Positions 9,387 to 20,241 are shown, numbered from the stretch's first letter. The stretch: 33,687 nucleotides of DNA from Lachnospiraceae bacterium (GCA_022771765.1 JALELN010000088.1:1-33687), one strand, 5' to 3'. Program-made: numbers and translations. The notes: generated by a model from the sequence alone, not told the origin.

Positions 9387-9890
9387 TCAGCGCACATCGA
9401 AATCAATGCCGTGGTTGTTTAAGAAGCGGGCTGCCAGCGTATCCCACGCATTATCAAGAGATCGGTCCATCGTGAAAGAGCGGTAGGAGACACCGGTGGT
9501 CAGTATCATTTGACCGTCACGGAAGGTCAGGTTCAGAAACATGCCGCCCACATCTTCAGCAGAAAAAACGGTATCTGCAGAGGCGATGGTTTTTTTTTCG
9601 TTGGCAGGGGAGAGTAAAAAGACGAATTTCATGTATAAGGGCGTGTGTTTTCCGCGGATCAGTTCATAACAGATCGGGCGGAAATGTGAAAAAGGAAGGT
9701 ATTCGCTGCCGTCAGCCGTGAGGGCAGCCAGTTCCTCCGCTTCGAAAAATTCCTGATTGATATGACCGTCCACGTTGTAGGAGATGGCACCGTGAATGGT
9801 GGCTTCTGCCAGCAGGAAGTGATCGAACAGCTCACTTTTTAAGAGGCGGTTCATAAATTGTTTTTGGTCTTTGATATAAAATGCTTTCAT
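9387..9890 (-). CDS. DUF5721-like family protein
   Basis: 167 aa ORF; MKAFYIKDQKQFMNRLLKSELFDHFLLAEATI... resembles DUF5721 proteins of Lachnospiraceae (from memory, not searched). Confidence 0.75.
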   Translation of the reverse strand: MKAFYIKDQKQFMNRLLKSELFDHFLLAEATIHGAISYNVDGHINQEFFEAEELAALTADGSEYLPFSHFRPICYELIRGKHTPLYMKFVFLLSPANEKKTIASADTVFSAEDVGGMFLNLTFRDGQMILTTGVSYRSFTMDRSLDNAWDTLAARFLNNHGIDFDVR

Positions 9891-9980
9891 GTTTTGTCTC
9901 CGTTGCCTGATTTTTCTTTATTATAATATAACATATCAGTGCGAGACAAGCCAAATGAAAAGAAACGTAAGGGAGACATC

Positions 9981-11117
9981 ATGAATACGAAGAAAAAATG
10001 GAAGAAAACGTGCCTGATGCTGTTGTTGATATTGACCATGCTGTTTCCGGCAGGGTGCGGGAAAGAATCTCTTACCGATGTTTTTGGCCTTGCGGGGATC
10101 GGATCCGGGAAGGGTGATGTTTCCTGCGTGTCGGGCGACCGTTATGTGCACAATACGCTGAGTGAAAAGCAACAGCTTGTCTATGATGAGATGCTCCATG
10201 CGATCATAAATATGCAGGAAAACGTCCGCCTTTCCACGACGGATACGGAGGATGTGAAGCGGTGCTATCATGCGATCTGCGCAGATTACGGGGAGATTTT
10301 CTGGGTGGACAGTTGTTCCTACACGGAGATTTTGCTGTTTGGCAGACCTTGTGCGGTCAACTTCACCATCTCGTATGCCTATACGCCGGAAGAAGTTGCG
10401 GATTACCGTGCGCAGATGCAGCCGGTTATCGATGAATATCTGGAGCGTCTGGCAGCATGTGAGAGTGACTATGAGAAGACGGAGGTGCTCTACCGCAAGC
10501 TGATATGTGAGGTTGCTTATGATATGAGTGCTGACAACAATCAGAACATATTAAGTGTTTTTCTAGGGAAAAAGACGGTGTGTCAGGGATATGCATGTGC
10601 GGTACAGTATCTGTTGCAGCAGGCGGGTGTTCCTTGTGTGATCATTACGGGCATCGCACAAGGGCAGCCTCACGCATGGAATATGGTATTGCTGGATGGG
10701 GATTATTATTATCTGGATGCCACCTGGGGAAATACTGATTTTCTGGGAGAGAGCAGTATCGCGGCAGGCAGTGTCAATTACGGATACTTAAATATTACGT
10801 CGGATGAGTTGTTTGTCAACCATCAGCCGCAGGTTGATTTTCCTCTCGTCAATTGTGACAGCAGGGAAGCGAATTATTATGTAAAAAATAAATTGTATTT
10901 TGACAGTTGGGACGCGGATGCCATCGGCGCGAAGCTTTCACGTGGGTTTGAGGAGAAGGAGGACAGTGTTTCACTGAAATTTGCTGATGGGGAGCTGCTT
11001 GTGCAGGCAAAGACCTATTTCATCGATGACAAGCATATCACAGATTACTGCGAAAAAATTTCCCGGATTTATTATGTACAGGACGAGGATCTTCATATTC
11101 TCACCATTTATTTTTAA
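9981..11117 (+). CDS. Transglutaminase-like lipoprotein
   Basis: Lipobox (FPAGCGK); transglutaminase-core motifs CQGYACAVQYLLQQAGVPCVIITG, HAWNMVLLDGDYYYLDATWG (Cys/His/Asp triad). Confidence 0.9.
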   Translation: MNTKKKWKKTCLMLLLILTMLFPAGCGKESLTDVFGLAGIGSGKGDVSCVSGDRYVHNTLSEKQQLVYDEMLHAIINMQENVRLSTTDTEDVKRCYHAICADYGEIFWVDSCSYTEILLFGRPCAVNFTISYAYTPEEVADYRAQMQPVIDEYLERLAACESDYEKTEVLYRKLICEVAYDMSADNNQNILSVFLGKKTVCQGYACAVQYLLQQAGVPCVIITGIAQGQPHAWNMVLLDGDYYYLDATWGNTDFLGESSIAAGSVNYGYLNITSDELFVNHQPQVDFPLVNCDSREANYYVKNKLYFDSWDADAIGAKLSRGFEEKEDSVSLKFADGELLVQAKTYFIDDKHITDYCEKISRIYYVQDEDLHILTIYF

Positions 11118-11182
11118 ATAATATTAAATTTTTATAAATTTGGAAAAAGGGCTTTTCAAATGAATATAATTATGTTACTGTT

Positions 11183-11203
11183 ATGTAGTAATCAAAACTA
11201 CAT
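11183..11203. promoter_or_regulatory. Inverted repeat ATGTAGT-n7-ACTACAT upstream of the degV-family gene (candidate operator)
   Basis: Perfect 7-bp arms in the AT-rich intergenic region upstream of 11292. Confidence 0.35.
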
Positions 11204-11291
11204 GATATGAGAAATGAAAAAATATTATGTATTTTTTTGAATTGTATATACTAATATGAATGAAAAGGTTGTAAGTATTCAGGAGGCAGAC

Positions 11292-12149
11292 ATGCGTTAT
11301 AAGATTGTGATTGACAGTTGCGGTGAGCTGACAGATGCATTAAAAAAAGACCCGCATTATGAAAACGTTGCATTGGAGCTGGATGTGGATGACTACCACA
11401 TTCTGGATGATGCCAGTTTTGATCAGCGGGAGTTTTTGCAGAAGGTAAAGGAGAGCCCCAATTGTCCGAAGTCTTCCTGCCCGCCGCCGGCGCGTTTTAT
11501 GGATGCGTTCGGTGAGAATACGGAGCATGTCTATATGGTGACGCTGTCCTCCCAGCTATCCGGCTCTTACAACAGCGCAATGCTGGCAAAGGAGCTGTAT
11601 GAGGAACAGCAGGCAAACCGCAGCGAGGAGAGACACGCGAAGATTCATGTATTCGATTCCAGGTCCGCATCCATCGGTGAGACTTTGATCGGCATGAAGA
11701 TTCAGGAGTGTGAGGAGGCGGGTGATACCTTCGAACAGGTGGTGGAGCATGTGGACAGCTACATTGCGGAGATGAACACTTTTTTTGTTCTGGAAAGCTT
11801 AGAGACACTGCGAAAGAATGGACGTCTGAGCAATTTGAAGGCAGCGCTGGCGACTGCGCTCAACATTAAGCCGGTGATGGGTTCTACGGACATCGGTTCC
11901 ATTCAGCAGCTCGGTCAGGCTCGTGGCATGAATAAGGCATTGGAGAGTATGGTGGAAAAAATGCTTGCTGTTACGAAAAACTGTGAGGAAAAGGTGCTTG
12001 CGATTTCTCACTGCAATTGTCCGGAGCGGGCGAAGCGGGTGCGGGAGCGCATTGAAAAGCTGGCACATTTTAAAAATATTGTGATCGTGGATACGGCAGG
12101 TGTCAGCTCCATGTACGCCAATGACGGCGGCGTGATTCTGGCGGTTTAG
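11292..12149 (+). CDS. DegV family protein (fatty-acid-binding FakB-like)
   Basis: MRYKIVIDSCGELT, FGENTEHVYMVTLSSQLSGSYNSA, GLMFVLESLETLRKNGRLS-like region; AGGAGG RBS immediately before ATG 11292. Confidence 0.93.
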   Translation: MRYKIVIDSCGELTDALKKDPHYENVALELDVDDYHILDDASFDQREFLQKVKESPNCPKSSCPPPARFMDAFGENTEHVYMVTLSSQLSGSYNSAMLAKELYEEQQANRSEERHAKIHVFDSRSASIGETLIGMKIQECEEAGDTFEQVVEHVDSYIAEMNTFFVLESLETLRKNGRLSNLKAALATALNIKPVMGSTDIGSIQQLGQARGMNKALESMVEKMLAVTKNCEEKVLAISHCNCPERAKRVRERIEKLAHFKNIVIVDTAGVSSMYANDGGVILAV

Positions 12150-12179
12150 AGTTTATAAAAAGTTAATAAATAGCAACGG

Positions 12180-12208
12180 AAAAGCAGGGTTTCGTGCCTT
12201 GCTTTTTT
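12180..12208 (+). terminator. Rho-independent terminator after the degV-family gene
   Basis: AAAAGCAGGG-tttcgtg-CCTTGCTTTTTT hairpin (one G-U) with T-run. Confidence 0.75.
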
Positions 12209-12283
12209 GATATATAGAATTTATAATAAGAGTTTATAGAAGAAGGGGACTGCAGAGGCAGGTTTGAAGGAAGGTGTTTATTT

Positions 12284-14686
12284 TTGCAGGAATCCCAATA
12301 TCAGGTGGAGCGTTTTCAGACAGATCCCATGATCGGTTTGCAGCAGGAGCAGGTGGTGCGGCGCCGGGAGGAGGGACTGGTAAACAGAAGCGTTTCCTCT
12401 GCGACGAAGACGACAAAAGACATCGTGAAAGAGAATGTCTTTACTTATTTTAATGGAATTTTTCTGATTCTCGCGATTCTGTTGATTTCAGTAGGATCTT
12501 TTCGGGATCTGACATTTTTGATTGTCATTACGGCAAATTCCGCGATCGGTATCGTACAGGAACTGCATGCGAAAAAGGTGCTTGATGAACTGACATTGGT
12601 GGGACGCGCGAAAGTGACTGTCTTGCGTGACGGAATGCGCATGGAGGTAGATTCGGAGGAACTGGTTCTTGATGATATGGTCATTCTGTCTGCGGGATGT
12701 CAGATTCCTGCGGATGCGGTTGTTCAGAGGGGCAGTGTCTCCGTGAATGAGTCACTTCTGACCGGCGAGTCGGACGAGATCGTTAAGCGGCCGGGAGATG
12801 AATTGCTCTCCGGCAGTTTTATCGTGTCGGGTGAGTGTATTGCCAGATTAGAGCAGGTGGGCGCGGACTCCTATATTTCCAAGCTGACACTGCAGGCAAC
12901 AAAGTCAAAAGAAGGCGAGCAGTCGGAGATGATCCGCGCGCTTGATAAGCTGGTGAAGGCAGTGGGGATTCTAATCATTCCGATTGGTATTACCCTGTTT
13001 GTTCAGCAGTATGTGATCAGCGGTAACGATTTGAAAAACAGTGTGACAAGCATGGTGGCCTCTGTGCTGGGAATGATCCCCGAGGGGCTGTATCTGATGG
13101 CGACGGTGGCGATGGCTGTCAGCGCCACGCGGCTGGCAGGCAGACAGGTATTGATTCATAATATGAAATGTATCGAGACACTGGCGCGTGTCAATGTGCT
13201 CTGTGTGGATAAGACCGGAACGATCACGGAGCCGCGGATGAGTGTCCATGCTGTACTGTGCATGCAGGATACATTTTGTGACAGAACGACGGAGGAATGG
13301 CTTGCGGCGTTTGCCCGGGCACAGGCGGCGGACAATATCACAATGGAAGCGTTGCAGGAGCATTATCAAGAGGCGGCAGTGGCGCTTCATGCGGTTTATG
13401 TACAAGGTTTTTCCTCAAAAACGAAGTATTCCGGCGTACAGTTTGGAGAACAGTGTTTCGTGCTGGGCGCACCGGAGTTTGTACTGCGCGAAGAATATGC
13501 AGCACAGTCAGCTGTGATCGAGGAACATTCACGCGCGGGATACCGTGTGCTGGTGTTTGCGGCCTATGGCGGAAAACTGGACGGGGAGGCGTTGACAGGC
13601 AGGGCAACGACACTTGCTTATGTACTGCTTTCCAATCCGATCCGGGAGGGCGCAAAGGAGACCTTCGAATATTTTGCCAGACAGGGTGTTCAGGTGCGTG
13701 TCATTTCCGGTGATAATCCGGTGACAGTGTCGGAGGTGGCGGCACAGGCCGGTATCGCCAATGCGGGGCGTTACATCGATGCTTCTACATTGAAGACACC
13801 GGCAGACCTCGCCAATGCCGCCACAAACTATGTGGTATTTGGCAGAGTGACACCGGATCAGAAACGCGCGCTTGTGCGGGCGATGAAGGCGCAGGGAGAA
13901 ACAGTCGCCATGACCGGTGACGGTGTCAATGATGTGCTGGCCCTCAAGGATGCTGACTGCAGCATTGCCATGGCATCCGGAAGTGAAGCCGCATCTCAGG
14001 TGGCACAGCTTGTTCTGATGGATTCGGATTTTTCAAGGATGCCGGCAGTGGTGATGGAAGGACGCCGTGTGGTAAACAATATTGAGCGGACGGCATCCTT
14101 GTTTCTTGTGAAAAATATCTTTTCCATGCTGTTGTCCATTTTCTCTGTCTGCATGGTGTTGGAATATCCGCTGGAACCGGCGCAGATATCCCTCATCAGC
14201 ATGTTTACGATCGGTATTCCGGGCTTTATCATGTCTCTGGAGCCGAATAAGGAACGAATACGCGGCAGATTTTTGTCCAAAGTGATCTTCAAGGCATTGC
14301 CGGCGGGGCTTACGGACTTTCTGGTGGTCAGCGCCATGGTCATTTTCTGCCGGGAGTTTGCCGTGAATGCGGAGGATGTATCGACGGCGTGCACGATCAT
14401 CGTGGCAATTGTCGGTTTTATGATCTTGTACAAGATAGCTTCGCCCATGACAAAATGGCATTGGATCATGCTGATCGGTGTGATTACCGGCTGGCTGTTC
14501 TGCGTGATAGAGATCAGTCATCTTTTTGCGATCACGAGTATTTCCAAGCAGTGTGCCATGCTGCTGTTTGTGTTTGCGATGCTGACGGAACCGCTATTAA
14601 GATACCTGAGTCTGTTGGTTGAAAAGGTGAACGTGCTGTATCATTGGCTGTGTGAGAAAATCAAAAGCACGGCAAAAAAGGAGTAG
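12284..14686 (+). CDS. P-type cation-translocating ATPase (CtpE-like subfamily)
   Basis: TTG start; LLTGESDEI, DKTGTITE, GDGVNDVLALKDADCSIAM; PEGLYLMATVAMAVSATRLAGRQVL resembles CtpE-type ATPases. Confidence 0.92.
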   Translation: MQESQYQVERFQTDPMIGLQQEQVVRRREEGLVNRSVSSATKTTKDIVKENVFTYFNGIFLILAILLISVGSFRDLTFLIVITANSAIGIVQELHAKKVLDELTLVGRAKVTVLRDGMRMEVDSEELVLDDMVILSAGCQIPADAVVQRGSVSVNESLLTGESDEIVKRPGDELLSGSFIVSGECIARLEQVGADSYISKLTLQATKSKEGEQSEMIRALDKLVKAVGILIIPIGITLFVQQYVISGNDLKNSVTSMVASVLGMIPEGLYLMATVAMAVSATRLAGRQVLIHNMKCIETLARVNVLCVDKTGTITEPRMSVHAVLCMQDTFCDRTTEEWLAAFARAQAADNITMEALQEHYQEAAVALHAVYVQGFSSKTKYSGVQFGEQCFVLGAPEFVLREEYAAQSAVIEEHSRAGYRVLVFAAYGGKLDGEALTGRATTLAYVLLSNPIREGAKETFEYFARQGVQVRVISGDNPVTVSEVAAQAGIANAGRYIDASTLKTPADLANAATNYVVFGRVTPDQKRALVRAMKAQGETVAMTGDGVNDVLALKDADCSIAMASGSEAASQVAQLVLMDSDFSRMPAVVMEGRRVVNNIERTASLFLVKNIFSMLLSIFSVCMVLEYPLEPAQISLISMFTIGIPGFIMSLEPNKERIRGRFLSKVIFKALPAGLTDFLVVSAMVIFCREFAVNAEDVSTACTIIVAIVGFMILYKIASPMTKWHWIMLIGVITGWLFCVIEISHLFAITSISKQCAMLLFVFAMLTEPLLRYLSLLVEKVNVLYHWLCEKIKSTAKKE

Positions 14687-14689
14687 AGA

Positions 14690-16525
14690 ATGGAACGATC
14701 GATGAAAAAGCAAAAGATCCGGAGTCGGAAAAGAGCAGAGAGGGATGCATTGACACCCGACGGGCGCATACTGTGTTCGCATATGATCTGCGAAGCGCTT
14801 TTGCAGATGCCGCTGATCCGGGAAACGCAGGCGGTCTGCTGCTATGCGCCGATTGGCAGCGAGGTGGACATCATGGAGCTGGCAGAGCGTCTGTGGGCAG
14901 AGGGGAAGCGCCTGGCGTTTCCGCGGGTGTTTCCGTCGGCAGAAGCGGATATGGAGTTTTACGAGGTGAAAGAACGTCGGGAACTCGTGGAAGGTGCCTT
15001 TCATGTGCCGGAGCCGCCGGCAGACGGACGCCTGCCGGTGGACTGGAAGGGCGCGCCGGTGCTGGTGCCCGGTGTGGCCTTTTCCGTGTCCGGAGCGCGC
15101 TGCGGTTATGGTAAAGGCTATTATGACCGGTATTTTGCGACGCATCCGGAGCAGGTGCGCGTGGGGGTGGCGTATGAGTGCCAGCTGTCAGAGGAATTGT
15201 CTGATTGCTGTGAAGCAACGGATGCGCAGATGGATTACGTGCAGACAGAAGGATGCTGTTACCGGTCAGTGGATGGGATGTCCTATGAGGCATTGGTGGA
15301 AAAGATCAGCACAAGCAGGCGCTTTGGCAGAGCGCCGGGCATTGTGTGCTCCGCGGCAGTGATGGAACTGCTGGGCCATCCGGAGCGGGAATTGTCCTTT
15401 GTTCATATCGCGGGGACAAACGGCAAGGGTTCTGTGGCGGCATTTCTTCGGGAAATATGTGAAAAAGCCGGACTGCGTGCGGGTATGTTCACTTCACCGC
15501 ATCTGCAGGAGTTTACCGAGCGGATACAGATCGGACACAGGCAGATACCCCGTGAGAAGGTACTGGAGTTTGGACGGATTGTGGTGGCGGCAAACCACAG
15601 GCTGATGGCATCCCGCGGAATCAATCTGACAATGTTTGACTATTGCCTTGCAATCGCGTTATTATATTATAGAGAGCAGGGTGTGGATCTGGTGATTTTG
15701 GAGACCGGTATGGGCGGAAGGCTCGATTCGACGAATATTATTCCACCCCCGATTGTCTCCGTGATCACCGGTATCGGGCTGGAGCACACGGAATATCTGG
15801 GCGACACGATTGCGGCGATCGCGGCGGAAAAGGCTGGTATTTTAAAGCATGGAACACAGGCGGTACTGATGGATCAGGACACGCAGGCAATGGATGTATT
15901 TACACAGAGATGTAGAGAGGCGGACATTGTGTACCGGATTAGCGGCAGTGTGGATACTTCAGGATCTTATAAAAATGTCCATTACGAGATCGGCATGCCG
16001 GGTGTCTATCAGCGGAAAAACGCGGCGGCAGCCATCGAGGCAGCGCATCTTCTGGCAAAAGCAGGCTATGGGCAGATCACGCAGGAGGCGATCACGGAAG
16101 GAATCCGGGACGCACGCTGGCAGGGGCGCATGGAGGTCGTGAGTGATCATCCGTGGGTGCTTCTGGACGGAGCACACAATGTACACGGTGTAACAGCGCT
16201 GGCGCAGAGTCTGCGTGAGGCGGGAAATGGCACGAAATATACATTTTTTATGGGTGTCATGGCGGATAAAGACTATGAGACGATGGTGGATCTGATTTTG
16301 CCTCTGGCGAAGCGGATCTATGCGCTGGAGCCGGACAGTGACCGTGCGCTGTCTGCGGAGAAGCTCTGCGGGCTTATACGACAAAAAGGCGGCAACGCGG
16401 ATGTCTGCGCAGATGCGCGGCAGCTGTCGGAATTGGTGTACGCGCAGCCTCAAGATGAAAAATGTGTGATTTTCGGTTCCCTGTACCTGATCGGTGAGAT
16501 CAGACAGCGGTTGAAAAATATATAA
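14690..16525 (+). CDS. folC: Fused 5-formyltetrahydrofolate cyclo-ligase - folylpolyglutamate/dihydrofolate synthase (FolC) protein
   Basis: Single 611-aa ORF; N-terminal 5-FCL signatures (KIRSRKRAERDAL, CCYAPIGSEVD, GARCGYGKGYYDRYF); from about residue 197 FolC signatures (IAGTNGKGSVAAFLREI, FTSPHLQEFTERIQI, LETGMGGRLDSTN, LDGAHNVHGV). Confidence 0.93.
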   Translation: MERSMKKQKIRSRKRAERDALTPDGRILCSHMICEALLQMPLIRETQAVCCYAPIGSEVDIMELAERLWAEGKRLAFPRVFPSAEADMEFYEVKERRELVEGAFHVPEPPADGRLPVDWKGAPVLVPGVAFSVSGARCGYGKGYYDRYFATHPEQVRVGVAYECQLSEELSDCCEATDAQMDYVQTEGCCYRSVDGMSYEALVEKISTSRRFGRAPGIVCSAAVMELLGHPERELSFVHIAGTNGKGSVAAFLREICEKAGLRAGMFTSPHLQEFTERIQIGHRQIPREKVLEFGRIVVAANHRLMASRGINLTMFDYCLAIALLYYREQGVDLVILETGMGGRLDSTNIIPPPIVSVITGIGLEHTEYLGDTIAAIAAEKAGILKHGTQAVLMDQDTQAMDVFTQRCREADIVYRISGSVDTSGSYKNVHYEIGMPGVYQRKNAAAAIEAAHLLAKAGYGQITQEAITEGIRDARWQGRMEVVSDHPWVLLDGAHNVHGVTALAQSLREAGNGTKYTFFMGVMADKDYETMVDLILPLAKRIYALEPDSDRALSAEKLCGLIRQKGGNADVCADARQLSELVYAQPQDEKCVIFGSLYLIGEIRQRLKNI

Positions 16526-16586
16526 AGCATGATAGCAGAAAGGGATACAGCTGCAGTGTGAGCGGCTGTAAGAGGGGATTTATGTT

Positions 16587-17360
16587 ATGAGAGTTACAGT
16601 AAAGGTGGGCACTTCCACGCTGGCGTATCCGACCGGGCGGCTGAACATCCGTCATGTGGAGGAACTGGTAAAGGTGCTCAGTGATCTGAAAAACGCGGGA
16701 CATGAGGTCGTGCTGGTATCCTCCGGTGCCATCGGCATGGGGGTGGGCAAGCTGCCATTAAAGGAGCGTCCGACGGACATGCCCACCAAGCAGGCGGCAG
16801 CAGCTGTGGGGCAGTGTGAACTGATGTATACCTACGATCGTCTGTTTACGGAATACAATCATGTGGTGGCGCAGATCCTGCTGACCGGAGCAGACTTTGA
16901 TCATGAGGATCGAAGAGAAAATCTGGAGAATACGATGTTCCGGTTGTTGGAGCTGGGGGTTATCCCAATTATTAATGAGAATGATACGATTGCGACAGAG
17001 GAGATCTCTGTCGGTGATAATGATACCCTTGGCGCGATCGTCGCGAAGTGCGTCAAATCGGATCTTTTGATTCTTTTGTCTGACATTGACGGATTGTATA
17101 CAGCAGATCCGCGTCAGGACAGAAATGCCCGTTTTATTTCCGTTGTAGAGGAGATCACGCCGCAGATCGAGGCATTGGCAGGCGGTAGCGGGACTAACCT
17201 TGGAACCGGGGGCATGGCAACCAAATTACATGCGGCACATATCGCGACGGAGGCAGGCTTTGACATGGTCATTGCCAATGGCGCGAGACCGGAGATTTTA
17301 TATGATATTGTAGATGGCAAACGTGTCGGAACGAGATTTATAGGGGAGGGAAATCGATGA
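16587..17360 (+). CDS. proB: Glutamate 5-kinase, short form lacking the PUA domain
   Basis: [70 protein letters not shown]; only 257 aa. Confidence 0.96.
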   Translation: MRVTVKVGTSTLAYPTGRLNIRHVEELVKVLSDLKNAGHEVVLVSSGAIGMGVGKLPLKERPTDMPTKQAAAAVGQCELMYTYDRLFTEYNHVVAQILLTGADFDHEDRRENLENTMFRLLELGVIPIINENDTIATEEISVGDNDTLGAIVAKCVKSDLLILLSDIDGLYTADPRQDRNARFISVVEEITPQIEALAGGSGTNLGTGGMATKLHAAHIATEAGFDMVIANGARPEILYDIVDGKRVGTRFIGEGNR

Positions 17361-18613
17361 CAACACAGGAAATATTAGAGGCTGCACGCAGCGCAAAGGC
17401 GCAGATGGCACTGGCGGATACTCAGAAGAAAAATGCGGCGTTACAGGCGATGGCAGACTGGCTGGTGTCCGAGACAAATGCGATTCTGATCGCAAACGAG
17501 GCAGATCTGAAGGCTGCGGAGGGCAAGATTTCAGAGGTGATGTTGGACAGACTTCGCCTGACAAAGGAGCGGATTGCCGATATGGCGGAGGGCATCCGGC
17601 AGGTGGCGGCGCTGCCTGATCCGGTGGGAAAGATCCGCTACAGCCACAGCAGACCCAATGGTCTGAAGATTGACCGCGTGGCATGTCCACTTGGCGTGGT
17701 GGCGATCATCTATGAGAGCCGACCGAATGTGACAAGTGATGCGGCTGCTCTGGCAATCAAGAGCGGAAATGCGTGTATTCTCCGCTGCGGCAAGGAGGCA
17801 TGGCGCAGCAGCGCGGCGATCGTTCACGCATTAAAGCAGGGACTTGCGGCGAAAAAACTGCCGATGGATGCCGTCAGTCTCATTGAGGATACGACACATG
17901 ACAGCGCAAACGCGCTGATGACGGCGGTGGGCTATGTGGATCTGCTCATTCCCCGCGGAGGAGCAGGACTGATCAATGCCTGTGTGCAGAACGCGAAGGT
18001 ACCCTGTATCCAGACCGGCACCGGAATTTGCCATATTTATGTGGACAGCTCGGCAGATCTGTCACAGGCAGTGGATATTGTGGAGAACGCAAAGACCAGC
18101 CGCCCCAGCGTCTGCAATGCGATGGAGGTATGTCTGGTGGCAGAGGATGTGGCAGAGGCATTTCTTCCGGCATTGAAAGAGCGTCTGGTGGATGCACGCG
18201 TAGCTGCTGGAAAACAGCCTGTGGAGCTGCGTCTGGATGTGCGCGCGGCACAGATCATAGAAGGAAAAGCGGCATCAGAGACCGATTTTGACACGGAATT
18301 TCTTGATTATATTCTGGCGGTGAAAGTCGTCTCCGGCGTGGACGAGGCGATCGCACACATCAGTGAGCATTCCACCGGACACAGTGAGTCTATCCTGACA
18401 AAGGATGAGGCGCATGCAAAAAAATTTACCACAATGGTGGATTCGGCTGCAGTTTATGTGAATGCCTCCACCCGGTTTACGGACGGTGGCGAATTCGGTC
18501 TCGGCTGCGAGATGGGCATTTCCACCCAGAAGCTTCACGCCAGAGGTCCCATGGGACTGGAAGAACTGTGCAGTTATAAATATGTGATTCACGGAGACGG
18601 GCAGATACGATAG
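17357..18613 (+). CDS. proA: Glutamate-5-semialdehyde dehydrogenase (gamma-glutamyl phosphate reductase)
   Basis: [91 protein letters not shown] overlap with proB. Confidence 0.97.
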   Translation: MTTQEILEAARSAKAQMALADTQKKNAALQAMADWLVSETNAILIANEADLKAAEGKISEVMLDRLRLTKERIADMAEGIRQVAALPDPVGKIRYSHSRPNGLKIDRVACPLGVVAIIYESRPNVTSDAAALAIKSGNACILRCGKEAWRSSAAIVHALKQGLAAKKLPMDAVSLIEDTTHDSANALMTAVGYVDLLIPRGGAGLINACVQNAKVPCIQTGTGICHIYVDSSADLSQAVDIVENAKTSRPSVCNAMEVCLVAEDVAEAFLPALKERLVDARVAAGKQPVELRLDVRAAQIIEGKAASETDFDTEFLDYILAVKVVSGVDEAIAHISEHSTGHSESILTKDEAHAKKFTTMVDSAAVYVNASTRFTDGGEFGLGCEMGISTQKLHARGPMGLEELCSYKYVIHGDGQIR

Positions 18614-18628
18614 ATAGGTGGTGTGTGT

Positions 18629-19684
18629 ATGAAGAGGTGGAAGAAGAGATTTGGCATGGTGCTGGCAGTACTGCTTACAGTTTGTCTGGCACAGTCATCT
18701 GTAATGTTAAATGCGCAAACGGTGCACGAGCAGAATACAGGGATGGTCGGTGCGTCATCCGCGAAAAAGACGCCCTTTCAAAAATACGGGAAGTTGTCGG
18801 TAAAAGATGGACAGCTGGTGGGAAAAAATAAAAAAGCTGTTCAATTGCGGGGTGTCAGTTCCCATGGCATGTCATGGTATCCGCAGTACATGAATGAGAA
18901 GGCATTTCGTACCATGCGTGATGAATGGGGCGTGGAGGTGGTGCGCCTTGCAATGTATACTGCGGAATATAACGGATACTGTACCGGTGACGCGAAAAAC
19001 CGGGCGAAGCTGTGCAGTCAGATTGATGACGCGGTCAGGGCGGCGAAAAAGCTCGGAATGTATGTGATCATAGACTGGCATATTCTGAGTGACAGTAATC
19101 CCCAGATTTATCAGAAAGAAGCAAAAGCATTCTTTAAAAAGATGGCAAAACGTTATGCGGATGAGGATCATGTGATCTATGAGATCTGCAATGAGCCTAA
19201 CGGCGGAACAAGCTGGGTGCAGATCAAGAAATACGCAAAATCAGTCATAAAGACGATTCGTACCTACGACAAGGACGGCATCATTATCGTGGGGACACCT
19301 ACCTGGAGCCAGGATGTGGATCAGGCAGTAGCATCACCCATTACCGGATATAAGAATCTAATGTATGCGTTTCATTTTTATGCGGGTACTCACAAGGATG
19401 ATCTGCGCAGGAGAGTGGAGGCGGCAGCAAAAGCAGGATTGCCGATTTTTGTCACCGAATATGGGATTTGTGATGCATCCGGTTCCGGCGCGATTGACAA
19501 AATAGAGGCTGCCAAATGGATGAAGCTGTTAAACAAGTATCAGATCAGCAGTTGTATCTGGAATCTTTCCAATAAAGCGGAGACATCCGCGATGCTGAAA
19601 CCGAATTGTACAAAGACCTCCGGCTGGAAGTCGTCAGATCTGTCGGATTCCGGAAAGTGGTTTGTGCGGATGATGAAGGGCTAG
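18629..19684 (+). CDS. Secreted glycoside hydrolase family 5 cellulase/endoglucanase
   Basis: Signal peptide (MKRWKKRFGMVLAVLLTVCLAQSSVMLNA); GH5 catalytic Glu motifs YEICNEPNG and FVTEYGICD; LRGVSSHGMSWYP typical of GH5_2. Confidence 0.93.
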   Translation: MKRWKKRFGMVLAVLLTVCLAQSSVMLNAQTVHEQNTGMVGASSAKKTPFQKYGKLSVKDGQLVGKNKKAVQLRGVSSHGMSWYPQYMNEKAFRTMRDEWGVEVVRLAMYTAEYNGYCTGDAKNRAKLCSQIDDAVRAAKKLGMYVIIDWHILSDSNPQIYQKEAKAFFKKMAKRYADEDHVIYEICNEPNGGTSWVQIKKYAKSVIKTIRTYDKDGIIIVGTPTWSQDVDQAVASPITGYKNLMYAFHFYAGTHKDDLRRRVEAAAKAGLPIFVTEYGICDASGSGAIDKIEAAKWMKLLNKYQISSCIWNLSNKAETSAMLKPNCTKTSGWKSSDLSDSGKWFVRMMKG

Positions 19685-19709
19685 TCGTTATCTGTCGAAA
19701 GCGAAAATA

Positions 19710-19748
19710 AAAGCAGCCCGGTCAGTTATTCTGACGGGGCTGCTTTTT
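19710..19748. terminator. Bidirectional rho-independent terminator between convergent genes
   Basis: AAAGCAGCCCGGTCAG-ttatt-CTGACGGGGCTGCTTT, 16-bp stem with one mismatch, A/T tracts on both sides. Confidence 0.85.
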
Positions 19749-20163
19749 TTAGTGCCTGATCGACTGCATTTATAAGAACTGCAGAGGTGTATTGATTTTC
19801 AGCTTCGTAGGTGATGCCATCCAGAGATTGCTGTTCGAGAATCTGATCACGCAGATGCTCAATTGTCGGCTCCATCAGTGGATACATGACGGCGACGCTG
19901 TCCTCCAGATTTACCAGGGATACATCTTTGATGCGGTTTTTGTCTACGATGACCTCTACGTCCACGCTGTGATTCTGAAAATCAATGGATGAGGTATAAA
20001 TCCCCGGTATGTAGGCTGCGCTCTCTGCTGTGGGGGTCTCTTTTTTGCCCGTGCCGAACATGGTGATGAGCAGAACGACGAGAATGACACCCAACACAAG
20101 AAAGATCGCTGTGTACACCAGCTCTTTCATATGAAGTACAAGAATTTTTGTCTGACGGCTCAT
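19726..20163 (-). CDS. Membrane-anchored FMN_bind-like domain protein
   Basis: One TM segment (LVYTAIFLVLGVILVVLLITMF) then YIPGIYTSSIDFQNHSVDVEVIVDKNRIKDVSLV...YTSAVLINAVDQAL, resembling the FMN_bind fold. Confidence 0.65.
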   Translation of the reverse strand: MSRQTKILVLHMKELVYTAIFLVLGVILVVLLITMFGTGKKETPTAESAAYIPGIYTSSIDFQNHSVDVEVIVDKNRIKDVSLVNLEDSVAVMYPLMEPTIEHLRDQILEQQSLDGITYEAENQYTSAVLINAVDQALKKAAPSE

Positions 20164-20241
20164 TGGATTGCACCTCCCTTGCGTGTTTAGTTCAGTATAT
20201 GAAAGAAAAATAAAAAATATTAAAAAAATTAAAATTTGTGC

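Noticed and set aside
13297-13713. 138-aa alternate-frame ORF within the P-type ATPase
   Set aside because: Overlaps a conserved CDS in another frame; Cys/Arg/Gly-rich translation with no domain.
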